This document shows, piece after piece, positions 1 through 8,599 of a stretch of DNA of 64,000 nucleotides. Position 1 is the stretch's first letter, and every line of letters begins with the position of its first letter. This DNA is from Methyloceanibacter superfactus. GTDB taxonomy: Bacteria > Pseudomonadota > Alphaproteobacteria > Rhizobiales > Methyloligellaceae. Where the stretch lies: positions 124,001 to 188,000 of the forward strand of contig NZ_LPWF01000016.1 of the NCBI RefSeq assembly GCF_001723305.1. Reading direction: 5' to 3'. The notes under the pieces are model-generated. The model was not told the DNA's origin. It did no database searches and was given only the letters and a program-made list of their open reading frames with translations. Made by a program: the position numbers and the translations under genes.

Positions 1-1
1 C

Positions 2-364
2 GCCGGCGGTGCGGCCGGTGCTGCCATTGGCGGCAAGAAAAACCGCATCGGCGGCGTGGCGATCGGCGCGATGGCGGGCGGCATTCTCGGCAACCTGATC
101 GGTGCGGATATGGATGCGCGCGACCGCAAACTGGCGGCTGCCGCGGAGTATCAGGCCCTCGAATACGGCCAGCCCGGTCAGGCGACGCCGTGGAACAATC
201 CCTCCAACCAGCATCGCGGCCAGATTGTGCCGGGCAAGCCTTACCAGCAGGGCGGCTCGTTCTGCCGGCCCTATACCCACACGATCTATATCAGCGGTCA
301 GCCGCAGACGGCCCGTGGCACGGCTTGCCGGGGCCCGGACGGCACCTGGAATCCCGTCGGCTAG
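2..364 (+). CDS. Glycine-zipper envelope protein, C-terminal part
   Basis: The reading frame is open from the first bases of the window, so the true start lies upstream. The visible part begins with an Ala/Gly-rich stretch (AGGAAGAAIGGKK, then GAMAGGILGNLIGADMD) typical of glycine-zipper 2TM segments in the 17-kDa surface antigen (Rickettsia type) group. It continues with a soluble tail containing two cysteines, FCRPYTHTIYISG and ACRGPDGTWNPVG, also typical of that group. Such proteins are usually lipoproteins or outer-membrane-associated structural proteins, but the signal peptide or lipobox is outside the window. The family assignment is fairly safe; the function is unknown. A hairpin follows the stop codon and may end the transcript. 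Confidence 0.75.
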   Translation, partial: AGGAAGAAIGGKKNRIGGVAIGAMAGGILGNLIGADMDARDRKLAAAAEYQALEYGQPGQATPWNNPSNQHRGQIVPGKPYQQGGSFCRPYTHTIYISGQPQTARGTACRGPDGTWNPVG

Positions 365-392
365 TCACTCCACCGTCTGCGTGAGCTCCACG

Positions 393-413
393 TTCGCCGC
401 ACATTGCGGCGAA
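393..413 (+). terminator. Hairpin after the glycine-zipper gene
   Basis: A perfect 9-bp inverted repeat (TTCGCCGCA, 3-nt loop, TGCGGCGAA) lies 29 bases after the stop codon at 364. It is followed by TTAATCC, not a true T run, so it is a weak Rho-independent terminator candidate. The rest of the 365-503 gap shows no gene. Confidence 0.45.
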
Positions 414-503
414 TTAATCCGCGCGCGCCGGCCGGACCTTGCCCCACCAAGCGCCTTTCCCTATGCCTAGCCCTTCTTTGGCTTTTGGAGGCTCGCGCCG
501 CTC

Positions 504-1660
504 GTGCTGCTCTGGGTCATTCTCGCCGCCCTCACGGCAATCGTGCTGTTCTTCCTGTTGCGCCCGCTGGCGGGCGGCGGCGGGTCCGAGCCTGCGCGCG
601 AGGCGTTCAACGCCGCCGTCTATCGCGATCAGCTTGAGGAGATCGACAGCGACCGTGCCCGTGGGTTGATCGGCGAGGCGGAAGCCGAGTCGGCCCGTCT
701 CGAGGTGGCGCGCCGGCTGCTCGCCACCGACGCCAAGCGCCGCAAGGCGAAGGCGCGGACAAGGGCGGCGGGACCGGCCCGTGCGGCGCTGATCGCCGTG
801 GCGCTCGCCCTGCCGCTCGCCGCGCTCGGCCTCTATCTTTTCTACGGCTCTCCCCGTCTTCCCGATCAACCGCTCGCGGCGCGCCTGCAAGATCCGGCGT
901 CCGAGCAGAATATCGCCGTGCTGGTGGCGCGGGTCGAGGCGCGCTTGCGCGCCCATCCGGAGGAAGGCGAGGGCTGGGACGCGATCGCACCGGTCTATCT
1001 CAGCGCGCGCCGTTACGCCGACGCGGCGGAGGCCTATGCGCAGTCGATCCGTTTGCTTGGCGCGACGGCGAACCGCCTGTCGGGCTACGGCCAGGCGCTC
1101 GTCCTGGAGAAGGGCGGGCTCGTGACGGAAGAGGCGCGGACGGCGCTCGAGCGCGCCGTGGCGCTCGACGAGAGCTTGGTCGAGCCGCGCATTCTCATCG
1201 CCATCGCCAAGGAGCAGGACGGCGATTACGCGGCCGCCATCGACGGCTGGCGCGCGCTCTTGGAGAAGAAGGGCGCGGACGAGGCTTGGCAGGCGATGGT
1301 GCAGAAGCGGATCGCCAATGCCGAGGCGCATCTTTCAGGCAAGGCGCCCGCTGCGGCCGAGGGGGCGCCGCAAGGCGGGATGGCGGGGCCGAGCGCCGCT
1401 GATATCGCCGCGGCGCAGAATATGAGCCCAGCCGACCGTCAGGCGATGGTCGAGACCATGGTACAAAAGCTCGCCACAAAGCTTGAACAGAACAGCGACG
1501 ATCTTGCCGGTTGGCTCAGGCTGGTTCGGGCCTATACGGTGCTCGACCGCAAGGACGACGCACGGCAGCGCTCGCCCGCGCCAAGGCCCAGTTTGCCGGC
1601 AACGCGGACGCGACGGAGCAACTCGACGCGCTGGCCGCAGAACTTGGATTGAAGTCATGA
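504..1660 (+). CDS. ccmI: Cytochrome c maturation protein CcmI (CycH), frame break near the 3' end
   Basis: CcmI presents apocytochrome c to the heme-ligation machinery on the periplasmic side of the inner membrane. The protein starts with a membrane helix ([22 protein letters not shown] start), has a cytoplasmic segment with the family pattern [18 protein letters not shown], a second membrane helix near residues 92-110, and a periplasmic TPR-like domain. After about residue 353 (near base 1563) the original frame turns into Arg/Pro/Ser-rich text. One extra base there restores [12 protein letters not shown] and ends in a TGA at 1658-1660, overlapping the ccmE ATG by 4 bp. That tight overlap supports a missing base in the sequence rather than a truncated gene. 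It is the first gene of a ccmI-E-F-H (cycHJKL) operon. Confidence 0.9.
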
Positions 1661-2121
1661 CCCGGAAGCAGCGTAGAGGCGTCTTGATCGGCACATGCCT
1701 GGTGGTGCTCGGTGTCGCCGTAGGCCTCGTGCTCTACGCGATGCGGGATTCCATCGTGTTCTTCTACGCCCCGAGCGATGTAGCCGAGATGCAGATGTCC
1801 CCGGGGCAGCGGTTCCGCCTCGGCGGCCTCGTCGAGACGAGTAGCGTGGTCCGGGGCGAGGGCACGACCGTCCGCTTCGTCATCACCGATGGGGCGAAGA
1901 CGCTGCCGGTGACGTATACGGGCGTGCTACCCGATCTGTTCCGCGAGGGGCAGGGTGTGATCGCCGAGGGCACCTTGGAGCCTGACGGGGTGTTCCACGC
2001 CGACAACGTGCTGGCCAAGCACGACGAGAATTACATGCCGCCCGAGGTCGCCGCCAAGTTGAAGACGCAAGGCGTGTGGCGCGGCGAGGCCGGTGCCGCG
2101 GCGCCGAGCGCGACCAACTAG
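1657..2121 (+). CDS. ccmE: Cytochrome c maturation heme chaperone CcmE (CycJ)
   Basis: CcmE is a periplasmic, membrane-anchored chaperone that carries heme covalently bound to a histidine and hands it to the CcmF/CcmH complex. The 154-residue protein begins with a basic N-terminus, MTRKQRRG, and one membrane anchor, then the beta-barrel domain with [13 protein letters not shown] and [16 protein letters not shown]. The heme-binding motif [13 protein letters not shown] places the ligand at His122. The ATG at 1657 is chosen because the protein length fits the family and it overlaps the frame-corrected ccmI stop. A longer frame-open extension upstream lies inside ccmI and is not part of the protein. 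ccmF follows after 12 bp. Confidence 0.96.
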   Translation: MTRKQRRGVLIGTCLVVLGVAVGLVLYAMRDSIVFFYAPSDVAEMQMSPGQRFRLGGLVETSSVVRGEGTTVRFVITDGAKTLPVTYTGVLPDLFREGQGVIAEGTLEPDGVFHADNVLAKHDENYMPPEVAAKLKTQGVWRGEAGAAAPSATN

Positions 2122-2133
2122 GATAGGTCAGGA

Positions 2134-4119
2134 ATGATTGCCGAGACCGGCCACTATGCGTTGATCCTCGCCCTTGGCGTCGCCATCGTGCAGATGCTGG
2201 TGCCGCTAATCGGTACGCATTATCGCGACCCAAAGCTCACCGCTGTCGCCGTTCCCGCCGCACAGGCCGAATTCATCCTCATCGGCATCGCCTTCATCGC
2301 CTTGATGACGGCTTACGTGACGTCGGACTTCTCGGTCGCCAATGTCTGGCAGAACTCCCATTCGGCGAAGCCGCTGCTCTACAAAATCTCCGGCGTGTGG
2401 GGGAACCATGAAGGCTCCATGGTCCTGTGGGTGCTGATCCTGGCGCTGTTCGGCGCCGCGGTCGCGACCTTCGGCAATAATCTGCCGCGCCAGCTTCAGG
2501 CCAATGTGCTCGCGGTGCAGAGCTCCATCGCCGTCGCCTTTCTGCTGTTCATCATCATCACGTCCAATCCTTTCATGCGGCTGGATCCCGCGCCGTTCGA
2601 CGGGGAAGGGCTGAACCCGGTGCTTCAGGATCCGGCCCTCGCCTTCCATCCGCCTTTCCTTTACGCGGGCTATGTGGGTTTCTCGATGGCGTTCTCTTTC
2701 GCCGTCGCCGCGCTGATCGACGGCCGCATCGATGCGGCCTGGGCGCGCTGGGTTAGGCCGTGGACGCTCGCCGCTTGGATGTGCCTCACCATCGGCATCG
2801 CCATGGGCTCGTGGTGGGCCTATTACGAGCTCGGCTGGGGTGGGTTCTGGTTCTGGGACCCGGTCGAGAATGCGTCCTTCATGCCGTGGCTCGCGGGCAC
2901 CGCGCTGCTCCATTCGGCGCTGGTCATGGAGAAGCGTGACGCGCTCAAAGTCTGGACCATCCTGCTCGCCATCATCACCTTCTCGCTCAGTCTCATGGGG
3001 ACGTTCCTCGTGCGCTCGGGCGTGCTCACCTCGGTGCATGCCTTCGCCGTCGACCCGGCGCGCGGCGTGTTCATCCTCGCCATCATGGGCGTGTTCATCG
3101 GCGGCGCGTTCGCGCTGTTCGCCTGGCGGGCGCCGCTGCTCAGCCAAGGCGGGCTGTTTGCGCCGATCAGCCGCGAGGGCAGTCTCGTTCTCAACAATCT
3201 ACTGCTGACCGTGGCCTGCGCCGCCGTGCTCGTCGGCACGCTCTATCCGCTGGCGCTTGAGGCGATCACCGGCGAGAAAATCTCGGTCGGCGCGCCCTTC
3301 TTCAATCTCACCTTCGTGCCGCTCATCGTGCCGTTGCTCATCGCCATGCCGTTCGGGCCGTTGCTCGCCTGGAAGCGGGGCGATCTGCTGGCGGCGGCGC
3401 AACGTCTGATGACGGCGGCGATCGCGGCTCTCGCCGTCATGATCCTGGTGCTCGCCGTGAACCAGCACGGCCCATGGCTGGCGCCGCTCGGCATCGGTCT
3501 CGGCATCTGGCTCATCATGGGAGCGCCAACCGAGATCGCCTATCGGGTCAAGCTGTTCGATGTCTCCGGGTCCGAGTCGTGGCGGCGGGCGCGAAACCTG
3601 CCGCGCGCGACGTTCGGCGGCGCGCTGGCTCATGCGGGCGTCGGCGTCATGGTGATCGGCCTCGTGTCCACCACGGCGTGGCGCTCCGAGCGCATCGAGC
3701 TCCTGGCGCCGGGCGAGTCGCTGGACATCGCCGGCTATGATCTCGCCTTCGCGGGCGTGGCGCCGCGCCAAGGTCCCAATTACAGCGAGCGGGTCGCCAA
3801 GTTCGTGGTGACGCGCGGGGGTGAGCCCGTCACCGAGCTCACCCCGTCGAAGCGCGCCTTCGCGGTGGAGAAGAGCGCCACCACGGAAGCCGGCATCCAC
3901 AATAGCTGGCGCGGCGACCTTTATGTGGTGCTCGGCGATCAGCTCAAGGACGGCGCTTATAGCGTGAGAGTCTATTTCAACCCGATGGTGCGGCTGATCT
4001 GGATCGGCGCGCTGATTATGTTCTTCGGCGGCGGACTCTCGCTATCCGACCGGCGCTTGCGGGTCGGCGCACCGAAGCGGGCGCGCTCGAAGATGGCGGC
4101 CGCGGCGGCGGTCGAGTGA
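2134..4119 (+). CDS. ccmF: Heme lyase subunit CcmF (CycK)
   Basis: CcmF is the large integral membrane component of the system I heme ligation complex, which joins reduced heme from CcmE to CXXCH motifs of apocytochromes. The 661-residue product is full length and has many membrane segments. The tryptophan-rich WWD heme-handling motif (WGGFWFWDPVENASFMPWL) starts near residue 235. Conserved segments include GVWGNHEGSMVLW and FLVRSGVLTSVHAFAVDP. The C-terminal periplasmic domain carries YDLAFAGVAPRQGPNYSER. The stop overlaps the GTG of ccmH (GTGA), consistent with translational coupling. The c-type cytochromes encoded at 19.6, 34.3 and 34.8 kb would be substrates of this machinery. Confidence 0.97.
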   Translation: MIAETGHYALILALGVAIVQMLVPLIGTHYRDPKLTAVAVPAAQAEFILIGIAFIALMTAYVTSDFSVANVWQNSHSAKPLLYKISGVWGNHEGSMVLWVLILALFGAAVATFGNNLPRQLQANVLAVQSSIAVAFLLFIIITSNPFMRLDPAPFDGEGLNPVLQDPALAFHPPFLYAGYVGFSMAFSFAVAALIDGRIDAAWARWVRPWTLAAWMCLTIGIAMGSWWAYYELGWGGFWFWDPVENASFMPWLAGTALLHSALVMEKRDALKVWTILLAIITFSLSLMGTFLVRSGVLTSVHAFAVDPARGVFILAIMGVFIGGAFALFAWRAPLLSQGGLFAPISREGSLVLNNLLLTVACAAVLVGTLYPLALEAITGEKISVGAPFFNLTFVPLIVPLLIAMPFGPLLAWKRGDLLAAAQRLMTAAIAALAVMILVLAVNQHGPWLAPLGIGLGIWLIMGAPTEIAYRVKLFDVSGSESWRRARNLPRATFGGALAHAGVGVMVIGLVSTTAWRSERIELLAPGESLDIAGYDLAFAGVAPRQGPNYSERVAKFVVTRGGEPVTELTPSKRAFAVEKSATTEAGIHNSWRGDLYVVLGDQLKDGAYSVRVYFNPMVRLIWIGALIMFFGGGLSLSDRRLRVGAPKRARSKMAAAAAVE

Positions 4120-4601
4120 CCATGCGTCTCCGTCAGTCAGTCCTTGCCATGCTTCTGGCTTGCGTGATCGGCGCGACGGCTATGGGTCCTGCGGTCGCGG
4201 TCCAGCCGGACGAGATCTTGCAGGATCAGGCGCTCGAGGCGCGGGCGCGGGCGCTGTCGGCGGGCTTGCGCTGCCTTGTCTGCCAAAACCAGTCGATCGA
4301 CGATTCGGATGCACCGCTGGCCAAGGATCTGCGGGTCCTCGTCCGCGAGCGGCTGAAGGCCGGCGACACCGACGAGGAGATCATCGATTTCGTGGTGGCC
4401 CGCTACGGGGAGTTCGTGCTGCTGAAGCCGCGCTTCACGCCGCATAATTGGGTGCTGTGGCTCGCCACGCCGCTCGTCCTGCTCGGGGCGTTCGCGGCGC
4501 TGGTGATCGCCTATCGCCGGCGGAGCACGGCAGCCGAAGCGCCGAAGCCGCTGACGGCAACCGAAAAGCGCCGATTGAAGCGGATCATGGGCGAAGGCTG
4601 A
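4116..4601 (+). CDS. ccmH: Cytochrome c maturation thiol protein CcmH (CycL)
   Basis: CcmH keeps the CXXCH cysteines of apocytochromes reduced for heme attachment. A signal peptide (about residues 1-28) is followed by the family motif ARALSAGLRCLVCQNQSI, with redox cysteines 53 and 56. Next comes the conserved helix-bundle segment DLRVLVRERLKAGDTDEEI and VARYGEFVLLKPRF. A C-terminal membrane anchor (WVLWLATPLVLLGAFAALVI) and a short basic tail follow. This is the CcmL/CycL-type 161-residue form without the TPR domain, which is supplied by the separate CcmI. The GTG at 4116 overlaps the ccmF stop; an ATG at 4122 is an alternative start. It ends the ccm operon; about 200 bp separate it from degP. 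Confidence 0.95.
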   Translation: MTMRLRQSVLAMLLACVIGATAMGPAVAVQPDEILQDQALEARARALSAGLRCLVCQNQSIDDSDAPLAKDLRVLVRERLKAGDTDEEIIDFVVARYGEFVLLKPRFTPHNWVLWLATPLVLLGAFAALVIAYRRRSTAAEAPKPLTATEKRRLKRIMGEG

Positions 4602-4713
4602 AGCCACGCTCGCCGGCGCCAGAGGGCCCCGCAAATGCCTTCAAATCCTGACTTTTCTCAGCCTCAACCTTACCGAAATTTAATCCCGCCGAAACCGCGG
4701 CGTAATTGGTGAA

Positions 4714-4729
4714 GGCCTATATGTAGGCC
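4714..4729. promoter_or_regulatory. Inverted repeat upstream of degP
   Basis: GGCCTA and TAGGCC flank a 4-base centre (TATG) about 80 bases before the degP start, within the 205-bp gap between ccmH and degP. It could be an operator or a small RNA hairpin. No promoter consensus was recognised with confidence. Confidence 0.25.
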
Positions 4730-4806
4730 CTTGGATGCCTGCCCCTAAGTGATTCCGGGCCAGGCGCGATCAACGGGATTTTTCCTTCTCAGGAGAGAGG
4801 TGACTG

Positions 4807-6369
4807 ATGAAAACTGACCAGAGCCCTGCCGCGAATGAGAGCCCGCGAGTGCGGAAGCTGACCCGCAAGCCCGCGCTCCTCGCCGCTGCCGCCCTGATCG
4901 CGACGGGCGCGTTGGGAATTACGCTCGGCAACGGCGTGCCCTTCGCGGCCGCCGAGACCGCACAGCCGGCGCAGACGATCGAGACGCCGTTCGGTCGCGC
5001 GCCGCTCACCTTCGCCGACCTGGTGGCCAAGGTCAGTCCGGCCGTGGTCAGCATCAACGTCAAGGGCGAGACCAAGGTCGCCGATAACGACATGCAGATT
5101 CCCGGCATGCCCGACCTGCCGGAGGACAATCCGCTCTACGACTTCTTTAAGCAGTTCAAGAAGGGCATGCCGCAGGGTCCGTCCAAGCCGACCCCGAGCC
5201 TGGCGCAGGGCTCCGGCTTCTTCATCTCCGAGGACGGCTATGTGGTGACCAACAACCATGTGGTCGAGGACGCCGAGGACATCACGGTGACGATGGAAGA
5301 TGGCGAGAAGTTCTCGGCCAAGCTCGTCGGCACCGACCCGCGCACCGACGTGGCGCTGCTCAAGATCACCGACAAGACGAAGACGTCCTTCCCGTTTGTG
5401 AACTTCTCGACCAAGGACCCGCGCGTCGGCGATTGGGTTCTCGCGGTCGGCAACCCCTTCGGTCTCGGTGGCACGGTCACGGCCGGCATCATCTCGGCGC
5501 ATAACCGCGACATCGGTTCCGGACCCTACGACTACCTGCAGATCGACGCGGCGGTGAACCGCGGCAACTCCGGTGGCCCGAGCTTCGATCTCGACGGCAA
5601 CGTCATCGGCGTGAACACCGCCATCTTCTCGCCTTCGGGCGGCAATGTCGGCATCGCCTTCGCCGTGCCGGCGGCGCTCGTCAAGCAGGTGGTCACCGAG
5701 CTGCAGAGCCATGGCAGCGTCGATCGCGGCTGGCTGGGCGTGGTGATCCAGAACGTCAACGACGACATCGCCGACTCGATCGGTCTCAAGGAGCCCAAGG
5801 GCGCCATGATCACCAAGGTGACGGAGGACGGTCCGGCGGCCAAGGAAGACATCAAGGCCGGTGACGTGATCGTCGGCGTGAACGGCGATGAGGTCGAGGA
5901 CTCCCGCGACCTCGCCCGAAAGATCGCCGAGCTCGAGCCCGATTCTCAGGTCAAGCTCTCCATCGTCCGCTATGGCGATGAGCGTGTGGTCGACATGAAG
6001 CTGGGTGCCTTCCCGAGCGCCAAGAAGCTGGCTGCCCTCCAAGAGGACAAGCCGGAAGACGCCGGCGAGCAGATGAAGGATCTCGGCCTGTCGCTTGCCC
6101 CGGCGGTGAAGTTCCCGGGCGCCGGCGAGGAGGGTGTCGTCATCACCGAGGTCGATCCTTCCAGCGATGCCGCCGACAAGGGCCTGAAGCCGGGCGACAT
6201 CATCCTGCAAGTCGCGGGCGTGACCGTGTCCGAGCCGGGCGATGTCGCGGCCGGGATCAAGAAGGCCATGGCCGCCTCCAAGACTGACAAGGATACCGTC
6301 AAGGTGCTCATGCAAGTCAAAACCGGCGATCAGACGCGCTTCGTGGCGCTTTCACTGAAGAAGGCTTGA
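4807..6369 (+). CDS. degP: Periplasmic serine endoprotease DegP/HtrA (Do family)
   Basis: This is an envelope quality-control protease/chaperone. Its 520 residues start with a cytoplasmic N-terminus and a signal or anchor segment (about residues 24-40), then a trypsin-like domain. The catalytic triad is visible: His151 in VVTNNHVVED, Asp181 in DPRTDVALLKI and Ser255 in NRGNSGGPSF. Two PDZ domains follow, one around RGWLGVVIQNVNDD and one around VVITEVDPSSDAADKGLKPGD. The start is supported by a strong AGGAGAG ribosome site 8 bases upstream. It sits between the ccm operon and a two-component pair on the same strand, an arrangement familiar in rhizobia, so a link to envelope stress sensing is plausible but inferred. 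Confidence 0.96.
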   Translation: MKTDQSPAANESPRVRKLTRKPALLAAAALIATGALGITLGNGVPFAAAETAQPAQTIETPFGRAPLTFADLVAKVSPAVVSINVKGETKVADNDMQIPGMPDLPEDNPLYDFFKQFKKGMPQGPSKPTPSLAQGSGFFISEDGYVVTNNHVVEDAEDITVTMEDGEKFSAKLVGTDPRTDVALLKITDKTKTSFPFVNFSTKDPRVGDWVLAVGNPFGLGGTVTAGIISAHNRDIGSGPYDYLQIDAAVNRGNSGGPSFDLDGNVIGVNTAIFSPSGGNVGIAFAVPAALVKQVVTELQSHGSVDRGWLGVVIQNVNDDIADSIGLKEPKGAMITKVTEDGPAAKEDIKAGDVIVGVNGDEVEDSRDLARKIAELEPDSQVKLSIVRYGDERVVDMKLGAFPSAKKLAALQEDKPEDAGEQMKDLGLSLAPAVKFPGAGEEGVVITEVDPSSDAADKGLKPGDIILQVAGVTVSEPGDVAAGIKKAMAASKTDKDTVKVLMQVKTGDQTRFVALSLKKA

Positions 6370-6395
6370 GTATCTCGTAAGCCTTCTACGCCGGA

Positions 6396-6427
6396 GGGCG
6401 GCGCGGTTTCCCCCCGCCGCGTCGCCC
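6396..6427 (+). terminator. GC-rich hairpin after degP
   Basis: GGGCGGCGCGG pairs with CCGCGTCGCCC (one G-U pair) around a 10-nt loop, 26 bases after the degP stop. There is no T run, so it may be Rho-dependent, an attenuator, or only an mRNA-stabilising structure before the response regulator gene. Confidence 0.4.
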
Positions 6428-6477
6428 ACCCCTTCGTTCCAGCCGAGTAAGCCACCTTGTCAGGAAAGCCCGCCGAT

Positions 6478-7158
6478 ATGCGCGTTCTGGTGATCGAGGA
6501 TGATCAAGAGACCGCGGCGTTTCTCAAGCGGGCCCTCAAAGAATCCGGCCACGTCGCCGAGTATGCGGCGGACGGCCAGACCGGCCTCGATCTCGCGCGG
6601 TCCAATGCCTACGACGTCCTGATCGTCGACCGCATGCTGCCCAAATGCGATGGGCTCGAGGTCATCAAGTCCCTGCGGACCGAGGAAATCCGCACGCCGG
6701 CGCTGATCCTGAGCGCGCTCGGCGAGGTCGACGACCGTGTCAAAGGCCTGCGCGCCGGCGGCGACGACTACCTCACCAAGCCTTATGCCTTCAGCGAGCT
6801 GCTTGCCCGCATCGAGGCGCTGGCCCGGCGCACCTCGCCGGAAGAGGGCTCGACCCGCTTCGTGGTCGGCGATCTCGTGCTCGACCGCCTGTCCCACAAG
6901 GTGACGCGGGCGGGCGAAGCCATTATGTTGCAGCCTCGTGAGTTTCGCTTGCTCGAATATCTGATGAAACACGCAGGCCAAGTCGTGACCCGGACCATGC
7001 TGCTCGAGAATGTGTGGGACTATCACTTCGATCCGCAGACGAACGTGATCGACGTGCACATTTCGCGGCTCAGGTCCAAGATCGACAAGAACTTCGCCAA
7101 CCCCCTCCTGCACACGGTCCGCGGCGCCGGTTACAGTATCCGTGACAGCGCTCACTAA
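6478..7158 (+). CDS. OmpR/PhoB-family response regulator
   Basis: A DNA-binding response regulator of about 226 residues. The receiver domain starts MRVLVIEDDQETAAFLKRAL, has the phosphoacceptor Asp51 in VLIVDRMLP, and ends with LTKPYAFSELLARI, the conserved Lys-Pro switch. The C-terminal winged helix contains LQPREFRLLEYLMKHAGQVV and VIDVHISRLRSKID. The ATG at 6478 is preferred because an AGGAAAG ribosome site lies about 9 bases before it; a TTG at 6457 would add seven residues. The 3' end overlaps the sensor kinase gene by 17 bp, so the two are almost certainly co-translated. The regulated genes cannot be read from the sequence; degP next door is a reasonable guess. Confidence 0.93.
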   Translation: MRVLVIEDDQETAAFLKRALKESGHVAEYAADGQTGLDLARSNAYDVLIVDRMLPKCDGLEVIKSLRTEEIRTPALILSALGEVDDRVKGLRAGGDDYLTKPYAFSELLARIEALARRTSPEEGSTRFVVGDLVLDRLSHKVTRAGEAIMLQPREFRLLEYLMKHAGQVVTRTMLLENVWDYHFDPQTNVIDVHISRLRSKIDKNFANPLLHTVRGAGYSIRDSAH

Positions 7159-8599
7159 GCTCTTCCGGACCACCACTTTCCGTCTGTCGCTGACCTATCT
7201 CGCGCTGTTCAGCGTGGCCGCCGTCTTGGCGGTCTTTTACATCTACTGGAACACGACGGTTCTGCTGTCGCGGCAGCTCAATCAGACTATCGACGCGGAA
7301 CTGAAAGGGCTCGCCGAGCAGTATCGCGCCGGCGGTCTCGATCAGCTCGTGCGCATCGTCGCCGAACGCAGCCAGACGCCGGGCAACAGCCTTTATCTCG
7401 TGGCCGACAAGGACGGGAAGCAGCTCGCCGGCAATCTCAGCGCCGTGTCGCCGCAACTGTGGGACAGTCTCGGACCGGTCGAGTTCGTCTATAGCCGACC
7501 TGCGCCTGGCGGCGTGGAGCGGCGGCTCGCTTTCGCCAACGTGTTTCGTCTGCCGGGCGGCTACCGCCTGATCGTCGGCCGGGACATCGAGGACCGGCGC
7601 GAGCTGGCGCGGCTGATCCGCACGACAATGCTGTGGGGGCTCGGCGTGATGGCCCTCGTGGGCATCGGCGGCGGCTATTGGGTCAGCCGCAGGCTGCTCA
7701 CGCGCATCGACAGTCTCTCCGCCACCACGCGCACCATCATGGCCGGCGATTTGACCGGGCGGCTGCCGGTGAGCGGCTCAGGCGACGAGCTCGATCGATT
7801 GTCGGAGAGCCTCAACCTCATGCTGGCGCGGATCGAGCAGCTCATGGCGGGGCTGCGCGAGGTGTCTGACAATATCGCCCATGACCTCAAGACGCCGCTG
7901 AACCGCTTGCGCAATCGGGTCGAGGAGGCACTGCGCGAACCTCATGACGAGACGGCGCATCGCGAGGCACTGGAACGGACCATCGAGGAGGCCGACGGCC
8001 TCATCAAGACCTTCAACGCGCTGCTTTCCATTGCCCGGCTCGAGGCGGGGGCGGCCGGGGAGAACCGCGAGACGCTCGACCTGGCGGCGCTGGTGGGTGA
8101 CGTGGCCGAACTCTACGAGCCCGTCGCCGAAGAGCGCGGCATCGGCCTTAGATCGGAAGCGGGCACGCCGATCGTCATTCACGGCGACCGTCAGTTGCTT
8201 GGCCAGGCCATCGCCAATCTCATCGACAACGCGCTCAAATACGGAGCCCTGAGCAGTGACGGGGGCAACGGTCGGGCGCCGGAAGTCGAGGTGCGGACGG
8301 AAGCCGGAGAGGGCTTCGCGCGTATTATCGTTGCCGACAGGGGCCCCGGCGTGCCGGCGGCCGAGCGCGATCGGGTGCTGGGCCGGTTCGTGCGGCTCGA
8401 AGCGAGCCGGTCGGAGCCTGGCAGCGGGCTCGGCTTGAGCCTTGTCGCCGCCGTGGCCAGGCTGCATGGTGGGTTCTTGAGGCTGGAGGATAACGAACCG
8501 GGCCTCCGTGTCGTCCTCGAATTGCCCACGGAGGGGGACGCGCTCGTCAACGGGGTGGCCGAGGAGCCGCCCGCGGGAGCAGAGTCGAGACCGACGTGA
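7142..8599 (+). CDS. Membrane sensor histidine kinase, partner of the OmpR-type regulator
   Basis: The 485-residue protein has an N-terminal membrane helix (LALFSVAAVLAVFYIYW) and a periplasmic loop of about 120 residues. A second helix (WGLGVMALVGIGGGYWV) is followed by a HAMP segment (SRRLLTRIDSLSATTRTIM). The HisKA box NIAHDLKTPLNRL places the phosphorylated residue at His247. The ATPase domain shows NLIDNALKYG, DRGPGVP and GSGLGLSLV. The GTG start overlaps the regulator gene and the stop overlaps glnE by 4 bp (GTGA). The periplasmic loop should hold the sensor, but no known ligand-binding fold is obvious. The direct coupling to glnE is positional and does not prove a role in nitrogen control. 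Confidence 0.93.
   Translation: MTALTKLFRTTTFRLSLTYLALFSVAAVLAVFYIYWNTTVLLSRQLNQTIDAELKGLAEQYRAGGLDQLVRIVAERSQTPGNSLYLVADKDGKQLAGNLSAVSPQLWDSLGPVEFVYSRPAPGGVERRLAFANVFRLPGGYRLIVGRDIEDRRELARLIRTTMLWGLGVMALVGIGGGYWVSRRLLTRIDSLSATTRTIMAGDLTGRLPVSGSGDELDRLSESLNLMLARIEQLMAGLREVSDNIAHDLKTPLNRLRNRVEEALREPHDETAHREALERTIEEADGLIKTFNALLSIARLEAGAAGENRETLDLAALVGDVAELYEPVAEERGIGLRSEAGTPIVIHGDRQLLGQAIANLIDNALKYGALSSDGGNGRAPEVEVRTEAGEGFARIIVADRGPGVPAAERDRVLGRFVRLEASRSEPGSGLGLSLVAAVARLHGGFLRLEDNEPGLRVVLELPTEGDALVNGVAEEPPAGAESRPT

Noticed and set aside
4789-6315. 508-aa open frame on the minus strand across degP
   Set aside because: It is antisense to degP, His/Arg/Leu/Gly-rich, has no recognisable domain and arises from the codon pattern of a G+C-rich gene. 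The degP protein is clear on the other strand.
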